A DNA stretch of 64,000 bases from Acephala macrosclerotiorum (GCA_014904845.1 MU119232.1:1-64000); one strand, 5' to 3'; shown: positions 12,004 to 26,003, numbered from the stretch's first letter. The notes: generated by a model not told the origin, from the letters alone. Program-made: numbers and translations.

Positions 12004-12031
12004 AAAAAAAAAAAGGGGGGGGGGGGGGGGG
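12004..12031. repeat. Homopolymer junction A11-G17
   Basis: Eleven A are followed directly by seventeen G, in the short gap between two convergent genes, 30 bp from the catalase stop codon. Long G runs can fold into G-quadruplexes and are also prone to length errors. Confidence 0.9.
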
Positions 12032-12061
12032 TGCCTGCATTTGAAAGAGCCCAATTACCCT

Positions 12062-14012
12062 TCACAATGCCTTTGCGATCAATCTTCCCAAATTTGCATC
12101 AGCCCGGGAGAACATTTCTAACACAGTCAGCTGAAACCTTGCGGCAGAGTGAGAGTTTACCTACCTATAGTCTTCTCTTGCACTTCAGGAACTGCCGACT
12201 TCAGCAGCCCCGCAACATTTGAGATAAAGCCTTCCTGCTGCCCAGGTTGCGTGCCAAGAACCTTCCATAAAGCCGTTGCCTGTACAAAGTCATCATCGAC
12301 GACTTCGGATGTGTATGCTGCGGCTTTCCCAACCCATTCGTCGTGGCTGGCGTTCCCTGCAGCATATGTCATGGATCGGAAGCTGGACCTGACATAATTT
12401 GGATCTGGTCCGTAGTTGCCTTGGAAGTTTGCAAATCCATCTCGTTGCATCGGAGAGTAGACTGGGCTGATGGGACAGTTCGTAGGGAGCATTTGATAGT
12501 TGACGCCAAGTCGATAGCGAGCTGCGTCTGGGTAACTAAACATTCTTGCTTGAAGCACTATTGCAAGTCAGAGCGTGCTCGAGAAGGAAAGCGGAAGGAG
12601 ACATACTAGGATCTGCAGATGGTTCGATTCCAGGTACCATAGTGGACGGTAAGAATGCGGCTTGCTCAATGTCGGAGAAGTAGTTTTGCGGCTAAGTAAA
12701 TCAGTATGTATTGTCTTTCGGGTCGCACATAGCAGCTTGCATTTCGATTGAAGATGAGTTTCCCAAACGGTCTCAGAGGATGATCCGTATGTGGCCAGAC
12801 TTTTGTCATATCGAAGATGTTCCACCTGTACTTTTCTGCCTCCTCAGCGGTCATGGTCTGAACATAAGCAGTCCAGCTTGGAAAATTTCCTTTCGCGATG
12901 TTCTCGAATAAGTCTTGCACATTGTAGTCGGGGTTTTCTCCTGCGATCTTTGTGGCTTCTGCTCGGTGAGGTTCTTGATTCCCTGATTGGTCTTCCAGTG
13001 GATTTTGACATAGACGAACTTGCCATCCTGTTTCCCATCAGCCAATGTTCCGGAAATGTGGGTCAGCATGCGAAGCGATTACCTTCTTGGTGAACTTGTA
13101 GGTATGACCACTGAAAGCATCGATATTTCGAAGTGAGGTCGGTGTTCCTCGGTCGCTGAACAAGCACATCAAGGCATGAATTCCTTCTTGATTGTTATTG
13201 TGGAAACTAAATTTCAATCAGCAGAGGTTCAGATATTAAGAGGCGCAACTGACTCCCAAAACTAGTAATCATGTCAGCATCCACTGAAAACAAGACATCT
13301 GATAATCTTACCATCGTAGCATCCGTAAGATTCGTTTGCGGGTGACGCTTGTGCGATCTGTTCACTGATGGGAACTTGATGGGATCTCTGACGAAGAAAA
13401 CTGGCTAGAAATGTAAGCTGGATGCATTATTTTTCAATCGATGATTTACAATGTCATTGAAGACCCAATCCTGGTTTCCCTCCTCTGTAAACAACTTCAT
13501 AGCCCATCCTCGAACATCTCTCACTGTATCTGCCGAACCTCGTTCGGGTCCTACGGTCGAAATTCTCACTAAGAAGGGAGTTTTCTTGCCAATCTCAGAG
13601 AGGAATGCAGCTGAGGTAATGTCTGTGATACCATGAGTGACGTCGAACTCGCCAAATGCGCCTGCAGCCTTTGCATATACAACTCTATTTCCGGTAGCTT
13701 CCTGCTCCTAAATTGATTGGACGCGGAGACTTACCTCTCGGGGATACGTTCACGAGCAAAGTGAGCAAGTGTTTCGATGAGTTGAGTATCCTGGAGCAAA
13801 AGTAAACCACCACCACCTGGCTTGTTGATGCTGAACGAAGATGCTGGATCTTGTTGTGGGCATTCTACTAAGGCATCAACTTTTCACTTTCAAGCACGGT
13901 GTTCATCGCAAACCTTCAGCGAGTGTGTAGGCTGGTGTCGAGGCGCTATGTAGCTAGAGAAATGTGAATACGGGGCTCGAGGATTTTGCTTGGTACTCAC
14001 TTGAGAAGTCAT
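12062..14012 (-). pseudogene. Heme catalase, small-subunit type, with 1-nt deletion and lost distal histidine
   Basis: Would convert hydrogen peroxide to water and oxygen. Eleven exons can be placed: 14012-14001, 13953-13914, 13864-13735, 13684-13450, 13404-13312, 13261-13254, 13206-13083, 13027-12741, 12691-12607, 12557-12165, 12117-12062. They encode about 487 aa with catalase blocks throughout, including the heme-ligand region (RMFSYPDAARYRLGVNY). Two defects stand out. The exon at 13027-12741 is 287 nt where 288 are needed, and the frame slips by one base near 12963, after NLTE. The catalytic His of the family's RVVHAK block is Tyr (RVVYAK, about residue 64, codon TAT). The intron at 12692-12740 has a GC donor. 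Either it is a decaying gene or part of this is sequence error; the frame as given cannot make a full catalase. Confidence 0.85.
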
Positions 14013-15508
14013 GGTGAATGAGATGGAGTGCGAGTGTTTCTGGTGTTATGAGAAGCAAGTACTAGTTAGGTCCTCGACGCCTTCTTATTCATATCTTGAG
14101 CAGTCTTCTCCCTTTTCTTTCTAGTAATGACGCACTCATAAACGATCAATGTATGACGTGACGATATCTTCTCAGAGATTTGATATGTAGACATACCGAC
14201 ATCTCTATCTTTCGAGTCGGCAGTAATCAACCTGGGCCAATGATACAACAGACGAGCTCTATCCGTGCCACGAAGGAAATATTGGCGGATTGAGCCGCTG
14301 ACGAAGTACAAAGTACTGCATATTTTATGACAAGGATATCGTATCCCCTGACCCTGCAAGAAAAATACTCAGCTGCATGCAGAATTCTGCAGCTGTCAAA
14401 CAGCAAATGGATGGAACTTGCCCATGAGAATTATTGTCCAATTACTTCGAGGGACCACAACACGGAAACAACCCAGCTCTATCAGCTCTAGAGGACGTTT
14501 TGATTGCCTCGTTCGGTCTTGGCATTTACTGAGGATCTTCCTCCAAGTCCTATCCTATAGCACAACCGCCGACCAAGCAACCAATCCGCGGTGCTGACAG
14601 AGAGCCAAGCATGCGAACCATGGCCAGCAGTGTTCTTCGACTCCAAGGCGCTCCATTGCTGAGGGACAGACCCACTCTGGAGACGACAGAATCAAAAGAA
14701 AATGCGTAGTATTCGCGCTCGCGGTATGCGGTATGCCAATGTATGATTCGCCATGGAACAATGAAAGTGAGCAAACCAAGACAGGGGTCCCAAGACCCTT
14801 GCAGCCTCATCGTGGTGGAGTTTGAAGATGAAATGAAGATACTTCGCAACCCTCCACTTTCCGCGCAGTCCGCAATTCTTTCCGCCATGTAGAAGCTCTG
14901 ACGTCAATGAGATCATTATGAAACCTGCTTTGAAGACTTTTGTGATCATTGTCGGTGGTTCGGGTTCAGCTCTGAGAGCAGAATTTTTGGTTCGGGTGAG
15001 CCGCGGTAAGTCACGTTTCCGATGTCCTCGAATTCTCCGGCTTAGCGAGAAACCCCTGACTTGCGCAAAATCCTATACCAAGATAACCTAGAAGGAAGTT
15101 CGGGCCCGAGCCACTGGTCCACTTGGCTCTCGTACCTGTCTCGGGGTGGTCAGTGTGTCTTGATTAGCAGCATTAGTTTCCCTACCCCTGTTACGCGAAC
15201 TCCTATTCTTACTTCCTTTCTCATTATACTCCATATGCGACCAAAAGAATCAACTTGCTGTACTCACCGACTTGCCACGTATGACGCGGAAGCACATGCA
15301 ATCGTCGACGATTGCGTTCGAACCTCGACCAACTAGTCTTGCTTCCACGTTCACCATCGCTACCCATGATCGAGCCCCGCATGCACTTACTCATCTGACC
15401 CTTGTAAGAGGAACGACTGAGTGAAGCTCATAGTTCGGCGAAGATATCTCGGAGTGGGTGGAGATAACGCCGTCACCGTCAGCCCGAGTACCTCGCTGTG
15501 GGCTGGAA
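14013..15508. other. Intergenic region, 1.5 kb, between catalase and GMC gene
   Basis: Several short open frames on both strands, none with domain features or consistent splice sites. It holds the 5' flanks of both divergent genes. No RNA gene or repeat seen. Confidence 0.5.
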
Positions 15509-15516
15509 TATATAAT
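15509..15516 (+). promoter_or_regulatory. TATA-like box upstream of GMC oxidoreductase
   Basis: The sequence tatataat lies about 150 bp before the ATG at 15667, a reasonable spacing for a fungal TATA element with a 5' leader of roughly 100 nt that is A/C-rich near the start codon. Confidence 0.5.
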
Positions 15517-15654
15517 GGGGGTGAAGCTCGCGAAGTCGATAATACTCCAGCTCAACATCGGTAACATTTTTCATTCTCACATCACATACCCATCAAGTAC
15601 AATAGCACGCAACAAATCAAAAACAATTCGAAAGCCAACAGAAGTCAAACCTGA

Positions 15655-17607
<1,953 letters not shown>

Positions 17608-18752
17608 GGACTGGTCGTTCAATGGAGGGTAGTGAAGTCGTGTGGAATGTTTGTCTCGATTGGTCTTTTCATTTGTGCAGAGTTTCCTTGAATTATAGTC
17701 TTTTAGTCCAACTTAACTCTAATATCAAAAAATTTGTGCAAATGTGTGCTCATTTGTCCTATCGTAGCACCTTTTCGAATTCAGACAGCACTTCGAAGAT
17801 GCGGAAGGATGAGGCAGCAGCTCAGACCTTGCGAGAAAGATCGATCGTCGCACGCTCTATGCTACCGCTGTGCCTCTTGCAGCTTTGAGCAGGTGCGAAG
17901 CCTCGAGATGCGTGAATCCGGTATGCTCTTGATGAATATCATTGAGTAGATTTTTCGAAGGGTGTCGTGTGGTTGTGGGCAGGCCTAAAGTTCAAAGTTA
18001 GCATCGACTATCCATGATTGAAGGGAGGTTGCCGGACTGCCTTAGATTGTCGAGAATGGATAACTGAGGGATCGGACTCAACTACCATAAATGTGCACAG
18101 TAAAAGTTTAATTGGGGTGTACATCTTGGAAAGCGTCGTTATTGGCGTCGTCTTCGGGTCAGAGAAAGGGGTAATTGATACATACACGTGATCCGGATGT
18201 GAGCCGGACTTAAGGGTGGAAACAGGGATGTTTCTTATCGTGAAGGACAATGACGCGGATTCGAATCTCCACCCTTCGAGGTTCCTCTCCTCGACTATCA
18301 TATTCAAACCTCAGAGCATTGTACCGTCACGTGTGTTGCTGCGGTTCAAAACTCTCCCTACTTCTTGCGAATCAACATCTACAGCACTCTTCTTTCGGGC
18401 CTTACCGACCAGACCGCGCCAGCTGAAAGCTTGAGGCTGGCTCAATCTCCTCAATTGGTAATCTTACGAAATACCTTAATAACAATATCAACCCGCCCAC
18501 AATGATCTGTTTTGCAAACACGTCTGGTTTCAATTCGCTGATGATAATGTTAACAGGTCCCCATCGATTGACGGCTCTGCTGAAAGCGGGAAAGCCGTCA
18601 GCAACAACACCCTAAAGCGTAACCTTCTCGTTGAGAAGCCTGTACGATTACTTTACACCTCGATATATATACTCTCCTTCCCTTGGACACTATTCTTCCC
18701 TAACATCGTGTCTTTGTTTTCCTCTGCCCTTGCAAGATATACGAATGACAAG
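17608..18752. other. Intergenic region, 1.1 kb
   Basis: 3' flank of the GMC gene and 5' flank of the F-box gene. Short frames only; nothing recognisable. Confidence 0.5.
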
Positions 18753-19685
18753 ATGGTGTCACAACCCGCTGGGATTGAAGCCTTGCCGAATGAGGTAGGT
18801 CGTGTTTCTTCTGAGACATTGACGCAGAACAAGGCTGACGAACTACAGATCCTCATCTCCATCCTCTCGACCTTCTCGACCCTCTCCCTCCTCCCATTGA
18901 CGCTCACCTCGCACCGCTTCCACTCCCTCATTTCGCGAATCCTATACCACCGCCTCATTGAAATCGCACAATTGAAAGGACGAACTCTCTTTCTCGAATG
19001 CTACCACCCTTCCACCAAGCTCTCTACACCGTCTCTCAACTGCGAATACCTTGGTACAAATGTCCTTGAATCTCTGCGCACTTGCTCCGAGGAGGGTGTT
19101 TATGCAGATCTGGAGGACTCGAAGACGGGACAACTTGGGAAGCTAGCAGGTCTATACTCGCATTTCCGTCCATTGAAGCCAGAGGCGGAAAGGAGGACTC
19201 TGCGACGCCATCCCGCTGGTGGTTCCTTCGTCCTTGCTGCCAATGATCTCGTCGATGACCACGAGGAATTCGTGTGCCAAAACATCCATCTCGAGGCGCA
19301 CGAGTTGTTTAGCCAGCTTTGCACAGTCACGAACGTCGTCAAGCCAGGCCCTAGAGGGTTTCTCTTAGGATGCATCAATATCAGTGAAGGCATCACTCGA
19401 GTTTGGAGACATTGGCTTGCTGAGCAGGCCAAGTCAAGTACCGAACATGTATCGGGAAGTGGATCGACCGATGTGGAGGGAGGGAGGAGACTTCTTTGGG
19501 CCGACAACAACAAGACCGTCGGTCTGCGGATGAGAGTCGTAGAGAGAGATGACAGCACTGCACCAGTGTTAAGAAGTACCGACGAGGATGAGGCTGTGAG
19601 CTACACGCTACAATATGAAGGTTCGTACGAAGTATTGCGATTGGAGCGCATATGTATCGAAACTAATACGACCCAGAATTGGTGA
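18753..19685 (+). CDS. F-box protein
   Basis: Probable substrate adaptor of an SCF ubiquitin ligase. Two exons (18753-18794, 18849-19685) give 292 aa. Splicing out the 54-nt intron (GTAGGT donor, cag acceptor) joins LPNE to ILISILSTF, making a clean N-terminal F-box (LPNEILISILSTFSTLSLLPL and following RFHSLISRILYHRL) at residues about 9-50. This junction is the main support for the model. The rest has no LRR or WD repeat that I can see and no recognised substrate-binding domain. An open frame extends upstream to 18708, but it would bypass the splice and break the F-box. Confidence 0.85.
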   Translation: MVSQPAGIEALPNEVGRVSSETLTQNKADELQILISILSTFSTLSLLPLTLTSHRFHSLISRILYHRLIEIAQLKGRTLFLECYHPSTKLSTPSLNCEYLGTNVLESLRTCSEEGVYADLEDSKTGQLGKLAGLYSHFRPLKPEAERRTLRRHPAGGSFVLAANDLVDDHEEFVCQNIHLEAHELFSQLCTVTNVVKPGPRGFLLGCINISEGITRVWRHWLAEQAKSSTEHVSGSGSTDVEGGRRLLWADNNKTVGLRMRVVERDDSTAPVLRSTDEDEAVSYTLQYEGSYEVLRLERICIETNTTQNW

Positions 19686-21661
19686 TCAGGACAAGACAGC
19701 TCTTAATCATGGTCGAGCAAAGCATTGACCAGGAAGTGAGCCATTCAGGTAAAGCAATTGTGATCGGATCTTGGGACGAGTGATCGTGAGACGAACGAGC
19801 GTGGACGGCAGGAACAACCCTCGACATACCATACAAGATTCTGCAACATATACTTACCATACAACGACGACACACAGGTATGACGTGCAGTTCTGATGGA
19901 ATATATGCTATCGATCTTTTTGCCAAGGATTCTGTATCGTTACTAGAAGCGTAGACTTCGAGATGGGAAGCCTTTGCAAGAGGTGTCTGGGGTCTGAATC
20001 GGGCAGCATATAGGTTATGCGATGCAACGAAGAGATGAACACGGCCACTAGGAGGGGCTGCAGTGTTGAATATGGCATGATACGGCCACCATTATCTTTG
20101 GACTTGATAGAATAGATGAAATGGACGTCCGCCAATTAGGATAATGGTGTTAGCTTTTGTTCGGACCAGATGCCATGCTCAGCCCTGTGCATCTTTCAGA
20201 CGAACGCCTTGAGAACGGTCCATGGCTACGTGGGAGAACCTTATTTAGAGTCACGATTGGCCATCTAATGTTCTCGACGAGCTAGTTTCGGCAGCACTTG
20301 TTCTAGAACACATCTTTCCAACGATGTCGCTCGCTGTCTCGTATCTTCGCCCGCGTGCTGTTGGCTGAAGGTTGAAAACGGGTTTCAAGGGTCGCTTGTC
20401 CTTGCTTCTTCGGAGATGCTTAACTCAATGCAGTTCGAGCGATGGCAGTGTTTGGCCCGGCTAAACTTCATCTGATCTAAACGCCAATTAAAAAATAAGA
20501 TTTACCTTAGCTGAGTCTAGTCGGGACGATCCTCCGATACGACGGAAAAAGGCGCATCGCGAGTGTAAGAGTGTATGTAGGTGCTTGTTCGCAATCGAGA
20601 TGCGAGACGTCGTAATATCAGATAGACGAGAAGAAAGTTTCCTCAACCCAAGAACATCTGCATCTAGAATGTTGGGGATTCCACTTAAAGCAGGAGGCGC
20701 ACAGTACCGCGAGACAAGACAAATGTTTCAATTGTTTCAAGCACGCCGCAGAGCCCAAGTGCAGCGAAGGCAGTGTTTGAGCTGTGCTGTGCCATTACCG
20801 AATCCCTGTGGGGATCATTCTGATAGTCTCTGCAAATTCTAAGGGACTGTCACCGTCTCGAACCTCAGGCTTGCAACTGTATTTTGTCGTCCGCTCTCCC
20901 GCCATCTTTCTCACTTTCGTTCGTATATATCATAGTCGAAGAATATCGCGCGTTCCTTTACATCAATCGATCCTTTCGTGCTTGCAACTTCCACAACTTG
21001 TGGTTAATATCAGATCTTGCTCGCCCTATCGTACCTGCATTTTCGGCATTTTATTTTTGCCCGTCCGAGAGATATCAAGCCATGTACGTTACATTTACCC
21101 TCTCAGTCAACGTTTTCTTGTTACGCTGCCTGTTCGCGGAATGGAACATGACTTTAGACTCATGTATCTTGTCACCAGATGTGAAAAGTCTGGCCTCGAA
21201 TCTGAACTCTACTCGTCGGTCCAGCGGTTATTCCCGGGGAGAGGCACAGCAACACGAACATCTCCGGTATCAAAAATACATTTGGTAACTTCAGATGGAG
21301 AGAGGATGGAACATTAACGCGCCATCTCAAACATTTTGACTAAGTTCTAATGTCAATTCTAGACTCGTCTCACATCAGCCTCGTCCCCTCGACTAATCAG
21401 ACGAGCAATGCAGACAGATTCGCTGCTCAGCCTCGTTTCTTGGAGCTGACAGGGGTGATCAGGCTAAGGCCTTCTGGACAAGGCTAATTGACTGATTGTT
21501 CCTGCTCGGCGATACATCTATTACGCTCGGATTTCCCTTGAAGGAGTATTGTGCCTCAAAGCCAAGAGCTCAGGGTCATCCTGCACCCCGCTGTCGGGTG
21601 AATCGAAACTTGGAAGTGAACTACGGAGTCATTGAGGGGTATCGGCGCATATATATTCAAG
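19686..21661. other. Intergenic region, 2 kb
   Basis: Several overlapping plus-strand frames (for example 20784-21317) lack domain features and have unnatural composition. No RNA gene, repeat or transposon end was found. Confidence 0.45.
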
Positions 21662-23557
21662 ATGGCTCGCTTTCCTTTCACCTCCACGAAAGGTGGAAAC
21701 GCATCCGAAAACTCTCTTCCAGACCAGAGTAGCATACTAGAGGATAGTAATATACCGAAGCAAAGCAGTGGATCAACGAAAACCGGTCCCTTTGGTCTTC
21801 AACGTCGACTTTTCTACTGGATCTGTGGTGCAATACTTGCAGTCATGTTACTTGGACTCGTTCTAGGGCTCGTATTCGGCCTTGGCCATACTCATGCTCA
21901 GAATACCGGTAGTGGTAGTGGTAATGGCAATAACGGCACGAACGTCAGCCTGACTGTTGATCTTGGGTACTCGATGTATCAAGGATTCCGTGGTTCGAGT
22001 GGTGTGAGCATGTGGCTGGGAATCAGATATGCCGCTGCACCAGTCGCTGATCTTCGATTCAAAGCTCCACAAGATCCTATCATGGATAGCAAAGTCTACC
22101 AAGCAAATACAGTAAGCTCACCTCCTGTCCTCCAAACTCTTGTTCTGATTTTCTGTAGCACGGAGCGGTGTGCTACTCCACCCCGTCTAACAGTCTCAAT
22201 CCAAATCAAGCAGAGGACTGTCTATTCCTAGATGTCTATGCTCCAACAGTAAACACAGGCCTTTCCCCAGTCTTCGTGTACTTTCAAGGTGGCGGATTCA
22301 ATGGTTTGTCTGCTCCAAACCTCAACGGTACCAGTCTCATCAATGCTGGTGATCTTGATATGGTTGTGGTCACATTCAACTATCGTGTTGGCGTGTATGG
22401 CTTCCTTGCTAGCAAGGAGGTACAAGCAAATGGCAACCTGAATGTTGGACTGCTGGATCAGAGAAAGGTGCTTGAATGGATTCAGAAGTACATTTCTCAG
22501 GTATGTTCTCTCCACCCATGACTCGGCCACATATGCTAACCCTGCCAAGTTCGGCGGTGATCCCAAGCAAGTGACCATCGGCGGTGCCTCAGCTGGTGGT
22601 GCCTCGGTGGATCTCCACACGAGTGCCTACGGTGGTCGAGACGACGGACTCTTCCATAGAGCAGCAGCAGAGAGCCAGTCTTTCGGCGCGCAATTCACCG
22701 TCGAAGAGTCCCAGTATCAATACGATGCCCTCGTCAATAGAGTTGGCTGCAACACTACCTCCGACACTTTAACCTGCCTTCGTGGTCTAGACGTGAAGGT
22801 TATTGCTGAGCGCAACTCAGTCATACCCACACCCGGAGGAGCTGGGGGGAACCCGGTCTTCATGTACGGTCCTACCATTGATGGGAACTTCTCTACGGAT
22901 TACACGTACAACCTCTTTGCTCAAGGCAAATTCGTCAAGATCCCCTCCATCTTTGGCGACGACACAAACGAAGGAACAATATTTACACCCGCAGGCATCA
23001 ATACCTCTACACAATTCCACGACTTCCTTAAGAACAACTTCGTCAACCTCACCGACGCTGACCTCACTCAAATCGACACATTCTACCCCGAAGCTGAAAA
23101 GTTCCCTAATAAAGGCGATTACTGGCGCACTGCTGCGAACGCATACGGCGACATGCGCTACATCTGTCCCGGCATAAACATCTCCACCATGATCTCCACT
23201 CACGGAGAATCTCAGAGCTGGAACTACCATTGGGATGTTCTCGAGCCCAAAAACGCCGTCAGCGGCTTGGGTGTAACGCATACCGCCGAATCGAGCAGCA
23301 TATGGGGAACATCCAGCTCACCGGAAAGTGCCTTGATTCCTACTATTCAAGGATATTGGGCGAGTTTCATTAGGACTGGAGATCCGAATAAGTACAAGCT
23401 CTCGAGTGCCCCGACGTGGGAGACGTTTTCTGCAAATAATATGCAGAGGATTCATTTCACGAATGATCTGAGTAATGTTACAATGGAGGCTGTACCTGCA
23501 GATCAAGAGGCGAGGTGCAGCTTCTTGAGCGGGATTGGACCTGCGATAAGGCAGTGA
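21662..23557 (+). CDS. Type B carboxylesterase/lipase, type II membrane-anchored
   Basis: Alpha/beta-hydrolase of the cholinesterase/type B carboxylesterase family, expected to hydrolyse carboxylic esters outside the cell or in the lumen. Three exons (21662-22111, 22159-22500, 22550-23557) give 599 aa. A cytosolic Ser-rich N-terminus is followed by one hydrophobic segment (RRLFYWICGAILAVMLLGL onward, about residues 43-70), which should act as a signal anchor, then a Gly/Asn linker. The nucleophile is Ser278 in GGASAGG. The acid is in DTNEGT and the base in GVTHTAE. The EDCLFLDVY signature is present, and many NxT/NxS sites fit a glycosylated ectodomain. Fungal relatives are mostly secreted, so the membrane anchor is the distinctive feature. 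Confidence 0.92.
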
Positions 23558-23894
23558 GGGGTGCGAGGCCTCTTGACATTATTATAATGGCAGCGTTTTA
23601 TGTTTGTAGACATCGGAGGTTTAATTCTTAGCGAGCATAGCGATGGGCTTTGGGTTTAGGGCGTTGGGGAGCGATGTCTGATATTTAGTGATACCACGTG
23701 GAAAATGCATTTCAATGAACATGAGCACTCGTGAATCCCAAATTCCACAATCATACACCACGTCTCGTGTCGAACATTCATGGTACAAGTCTCTTGTGCA
23801 TGATGGTGAGCGAAGTAAAGCCCATCTTCAGATGAATGTTCCATCTGTACGAAAATCATAATTTATTGACATCTCACTAAATCATAAATCAATA
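23558..23894. other. Convergent 3' spacer
   Basis: 337 bp between two convergent genes; 3' untranslated sequence presumably. Nothing else seen. Confidence 0.5.
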
Positions 23895-24779
23895 TCAATA
23901 GTTTGCCCTCCCCCCTCTCCTATGCTCCAGCGGCCTTTGCCTCATATCCGTTTGAATCCACGGATTCCAACTCGTACTCACATAATCTGGCACCGGCTCA
24001 TCAATGTGATCATCCTCCCACTCATACATCCTGTCCCCCGTCCTCTGCGCATACGTCGGCGGCGGCGTATGCGGTCTCTGTCTCGCTGCATTCTCCGCTC
24101 TCCTCTGTTCTGCAAATTGGTCTGCTATAGGAGAACCTCTTGGTGTGTTGTCGTATTGTGGCAGTGGGTATGATGGAGGATTTGGTGGTCTTGATCCCGA
24201 ACCCCTTGGAAGGTGAGGTTGGGTCAGTTGAGTCCACGGTGGGGCGAGACTCACTCGAGAGGGAGGTGGCATATGGACCTGCACCTCTCCATTCGGTTTT
24301 GCGATTGAGCGCACCCGGCTTAGACCTCTTTTGAAGCATCCCATTTCAAGATATCCATTCCCGGATCCAGATCGAGGTGCTCGCCCAAACCAAGCTCTGG
24401 TTCTCACTGGTTCAGGTTGAGGAAGTGGTCGACCTTCTCTCGCAGCAGCTTCTCGTTCCCTGAATAACTTCTTTTTTCTACTGTGGGCTTTGACCATCTT
24501 GTAGATTAAGGATGAGAGGCCGATGGCGAGACCTGCTCCTATGATGCAGAGGATGACAACGATGAAGATGTTGCCTTTTGGTAATCCTTCCTCAGAGGTG
24601 GAGGTGGTGCTGGCTGGTGCTGGGTGTGCGACTGTTCCTGGGGGTGCGTTTGGAGGTTGATACGTTTGTGTTGGGTAGTATGATGGGTTTGGACATTCTT
24701 TGCTGGGGTGGAAGATTCGGTCCCAGAGGCGGCAATACTTGTTGCCGCGGAGAGGTTCGATGAAGCGGGGGAGGTGCAT
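23895..24779 (-). CDS. Single-pass membrane protein of unknown function
   Basis: A single-exon frame of 294 aa starting at an ATG. It has a short Cys-containing N-terminus (YCRLWDRIF...ECPNPSYYP), a Pro/Thr-rich stretch, one transmembrane segment at about residues 75-97 (IFIVVILCIIGAGLAIGL), then a basic stop-transfer region (KAHSRKKKLFRERE) and a long Pro/Arg-rich tail. The layout resembles fungal single-span surface proteins with a cytosolic tail, but no named domain is visible. There is no cleavable signal peptide in this model, so an upstream exon carrying one remains possible. Confidence 0.65.
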   Translation of the reverse strand: MHLPRFIEPLRGNKYCRLWDRIFHPSKECPNPSYYPTQTYQPPNAPPGTVAHPAPASTTSTSEEGLPKGNIFIVVILCIIGAGLAIGLSSLIYKMVKAHSRKKKLFREREAAAREGRPLPQPEPVRTRAWFGRAPRSGSGNGYLEMGCFKRGLSRVRSIAKPNGEVQVHMPPPSRVSLAPPWTQLTQPHLPRGSGSRPPNPPSYPLPQYDNTPRGSPIADQFAEQRRAENAARQRPHTPPPTYAQRTGDRMYEWEDDHIDEPVPDYVSTSWNPWIQTDMRQRPLEHRRGGRANY

Positions 24780-26003
24780 TTTGGTGGTGTTGATCGTCGC
24801 TCGACGATGCTCGAGGGGCTCATCTTAGTTGTACGACCAGAGACTGAAAAATTGAAGGGGATGTGGGTGTGCATATGTTGTAACGTGGTGCTAAGACATC
24901 ATCGCCGCTCAACTTCATCTCCGTCACTACTCGAGAGAAGAAGACTAAACCATTCTTGACGGTTGTCATATTGGGACAAGTCTCCCAGAAGTGGCCGGGA
25001 GGGCGAAGAGAGCCTCATCAGCCAAGGCTAGAAGAAAGCTGTCAAGTATGAAGTTTGACACGTAATTAGACACCCAAGTGAGTTCAGCCTCGCCGGAGAA
25101 TTGGCGTACCATGGTGGAGTGGTAGGGCTAAACGGTGATGGAGAAAGAATCACATGACGGCAAGTAGCTTCCTTGGGCTGATATTTGCAATAAAAGGACA
25201 GGAGTTTGATGTGAGTTGGAAGGCAAGAAGTAGCAGAAGAGATGAGTGAACAATTATTAACAACGTTGTACCCTGTAGACATCCTTAACGGGAGGCAATC
25301 CAAAATCTCCAGTGACGAGTAGGATATGTTTAAATAGACGAAACCTCAATTGGAATCGGCCCCAGACTTTGAGCCAACCTAGACCGGAACAGCAATTATG
25401 AAGGAATCATGACACAACAAACAGGACCCTGTTGCATGTCTACACAAATGTGAATTCCACAAAAGCCGCTCCCTTCTCACCCGAATCGGAGTATATTTGT
25501 ATTAGCTCGGACTGAGGTACAGCAAGTGATATCAATGCTACCGCATTCAAGCACTGCTTAAGCAACTTCAGCCCTAAGTAAATATATGCGATGTATGCCT
25601 GAAAAGAGAGACTTTTAGATAGCAAGTAGTAGGTAAGATCAGAGATCGTGGACCTTTAGCACACGGCATCAAAGTCCCAAGGCTATGGTGGGGGTAGAAG
25701 AGGAAATAGACACTTTCTCGGTAGTAGCAAAATTGGAGGGCAATTAGCCTGCTGAGCACTCCAAAGTGTATCCATATGCTCGCAAATCATTGAATTGTCG
25801 TAGGGCGCATAATTCAAGACTTTGTGGCGCTTCCGCTCGCTGGCAGGAGGGCTCGTTGTCGTGGTATATTCCTCCCCCCCCCAAATGTCCGTTCCCGATC
25901 CAGCCTCCAGCGCAACCAGAATGTGCGTCCCTGTATCCGTACTCCGATATGCCACTCTAAGAATTCCATTCGTATCGCTCTGTCGTGCTCGCAATGAAGT
26001 GCA
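24780..26003. other. Intergenic region, 1.2 kb
   Basis: Short frames on both strands only. It includes the 5' flank of the membrane-protein gene and the 3' flank of the phosphatase gene; no feature recognised. Confidence 0.45.

Noticed and set aside
12613..12625. ggttcgattcc, resembling a tRNA B-box
   Set aside because: It lies inside a catalase coding exon (GIEPSADP) with no matching A-box or cloverleaf.
20784..21317. 177-codon plus-strand frame with a Cys-rich stretch just upstream (CFNCFKHAAEPKC)
   Set aside because: I considered a zinc-knuckle or zinc-finger remnant, but the Cys/His spacing fits no known motif and the rest is unrecognisable.
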